Shown here piece by piece: positions 62,910-64,000 of a DNA stretch of 64,000 bases. The stretch is from assembly GCF_050624435.1 (NCBI RefSeq), contig NC_134546.1, positions 79,153,700 through 79,217,699 of the forward strand, read 5' to 3'. This DNA is from Tenrec ecaudatus. Taxonomy: Eukaryota > Chordata > Mammalia > Afrosoricida > Tenrecidae. Position numbers and translations under genes: made by a program. Numbering within the stretch: the first letter of the stretch is position 1; each line of letters begins with the position of its first letter. The notes beneath the pieces were generated by a model. That model was not told where the DNA came from and searched no databases. It saw only the letters and a program-made list of their open reading frames with translations.

Positions 62910-63310
62910 GTGGAGTTTGCTGGCCAGATTCCCTAGTTTCAATTTTAAAAATGAAAAGAATATGATGAACAAGAGAGATAAACAATGGATATGTGGATGG
63001 TTTCCTAGGGAGGATGTCTTTGTGTTTGCAGGTGTCCAGAGCAAAGTGCAGCTGGTAGAACCTGGGAGAGACTTGAGGCAGATAAGGGCCTCGCTCAGAC
63101 TCTGTTGACCTGCCTCTGAAATCAACACCAACAATTCCAACATGAATTGCATCATCCAGTGCCAGGGAAGGGCTTGCATTGCTTCTCAGTTTCTGGTACT
63201 AATGCTGGTACTAAATCCTACATACACTCGATGCATGGCTGAACTTCAGTCCCCAGAGACAATGACAATTACATTCCCCATATTCAAATGGTCAGGCTCA
63301 TAGTTAAGCA
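62910..63310 (+). pseudogene. IGHV pseudogene, V3-like (clan III)
   Basis: Leader exon 1 (62910-62950) reads GTGGAGTTTGCTGGCCAG to TTCAATTTTAAAA; V3 leaders begin ATGGAGTTTGG and end TTTTAAAAG, so the start codon has become GTG and the donor GT is lost. The V exon begins at 63032 after TTTGCAG (GVQS), with V-REGION at 63043: KVQLVEPGRDL, then ASLRLC, stop, PASEINTNNSNMN. Read in another frame it continues GTNAGTKSYIHSMHG, a stop, VPRDNDNYIPHIQM. FR3 decays after about 63300, and no recombination signal is recognisable. Confidence 0.88.
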
Positions 63311-64000
63311 TACACCCTTGGATCAGAGTAACAAAGATGCAGTAAAGGGCATCATAAAGCATCTGTATGCAAACCTCCCTACAGGGAGAGACTGGACTTC
63401 AGTGAGTGCTCAGGACCCTCAGCCCCAGGGCTCAGTTCCAGCAGACAGAGCAGAGAGGAGTTAAAAGCTGGCTTCCTGCAGTGTCTGGGGCTTCCTCTCT
63501 ATCTTACCATTTCCCTTGAGGACTTCTCTGGAAGTGTGGGCTTGTATCAAACATTGAATTTGAAATATGTCATTGTAACATGAGGAAATGTCCTTTACTT
63601 TCCAAAGAGAAGAAGGCCAAACATGAAGGCACATCATGCAGCGGGAACAAGGCAAAGCTGAAGAACCTGTCAGCCCTATTACAAACCTGTCCCAAGTAAC
63701 TGGTATACTGGTATTGGGAGGAGAGGATACAGGACGGTTAAGATTTCTCTAAAATTTACTCAGTCTAGGGTAGACCAGCAGAAGCATATTGTTATCCTCA
63801 AGCCACAATTGGTCATCACAGCTGTCATGTGCGTCTAAAAACTAACCTGCCTAACATCCTCAGCCACTGACTGAGAGTCAGGACAGAATAGGGGATGGGC
63901 TTCAGAGGACACATTTGGGGCTCCTGGAGTAGTGTGCTCCTGTGTTTGAAGCAAGGATAGATGCTTTTTCTTGAGTAAAACTCTTCTGTACAGTTTCCCT
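63311..64000. other. No gene recognised to the window end
   Basis: Flank of the V3-like relic with one unsupported minus-strand frame (63461-63655). Confidence 0.4.

Overview
This window reads as mammalian germline DNA, most likely from a tenrec or a close afrotherian relative. I infer this from three repeat classes read by eye. AfroSINE copies occur on both strands (for example 6753-6985 and 8140-8420). 3' ends of an RTE/BovB-type LINE sit at 25205-25515, 26175-26840, 28490-29095 and 36815-37300. Three short hAT elements with SPIN-like termini sit at 2044-2234, 8506-8697 and 23899-24063. AfroSINEs are afrotherian-specific, and SPIN elements are reported from tenrec among afrotherians. The species call is an inference.

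The clearest gene content is a stretch of decayed immunoglobulin heavy-chain variable (IGHV) segments. Plus-strand pseudogenes lie at about 46.6 kb (V7/V1-like), 51.3 kb (V5-like, the best preserved), 52.5 kb (V4-like fragment) and 62.9 kb (V3-like). A V4-like pseudogene at 27.4-27.9 kb is on the minus strand, opposite to the others, and keeps a canonical 23-bp-spacer recombination signal. Leader exons, splice sites and recombination signals can be recognised for several of them. None has an open V exon. No D, J or C segment was seen.

A KRAB zinc-finger locus occupies 15.98-22.23 kb on the plus strand. It has an intact 127-bp KRAB-A exon, a long intron, and a finger exon with about 15 C2H2 fingers broken by a stop upstream of the fingers, a stop inside finger 13 and a frameshift at the end. 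A second, broken KRAB-A exon of the same length lies at 2413-2539.

Several retrocopies are present. A LARGE2-like cDNA with a poly(A) tract is inserted into an AfroSINE (30366-33007, minus). A 28S rRNA fragment lies at 38475-38981 (minus). A histone H2B-like copy lies at 39030-39347 (plus), and a KLHL7-like copy without Kelch repeats at 40876-41768 (plus).

Much of the rest is an L1-lineage family. One nearly complete minus-strand copy (8770-12345) has a 5' UTR, an ORF1 and a long 3' UTR but no recognisable ORF2, so it looks like a half-L1 (HAL1). Its 3' UTR recurs at 26.3, 35.2, 36.0, 53.2-56.6, 57.0-58.7 and 60.1-62.3 kb, with one to three tandem copies of a module of about 250 bp. Insertion hallmarks survive at several sites: target-site duplications, a twin-primed 5' inversion and nested insertions.

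I found no new enzymatic or defence system. The unusual content is the inverted IGHV relic, the ORF1-only L1 family with a variable 3' UTR, and the well-resolved nested insertions. All assignments come from reading the sequence and remembered family features; no database search was run.
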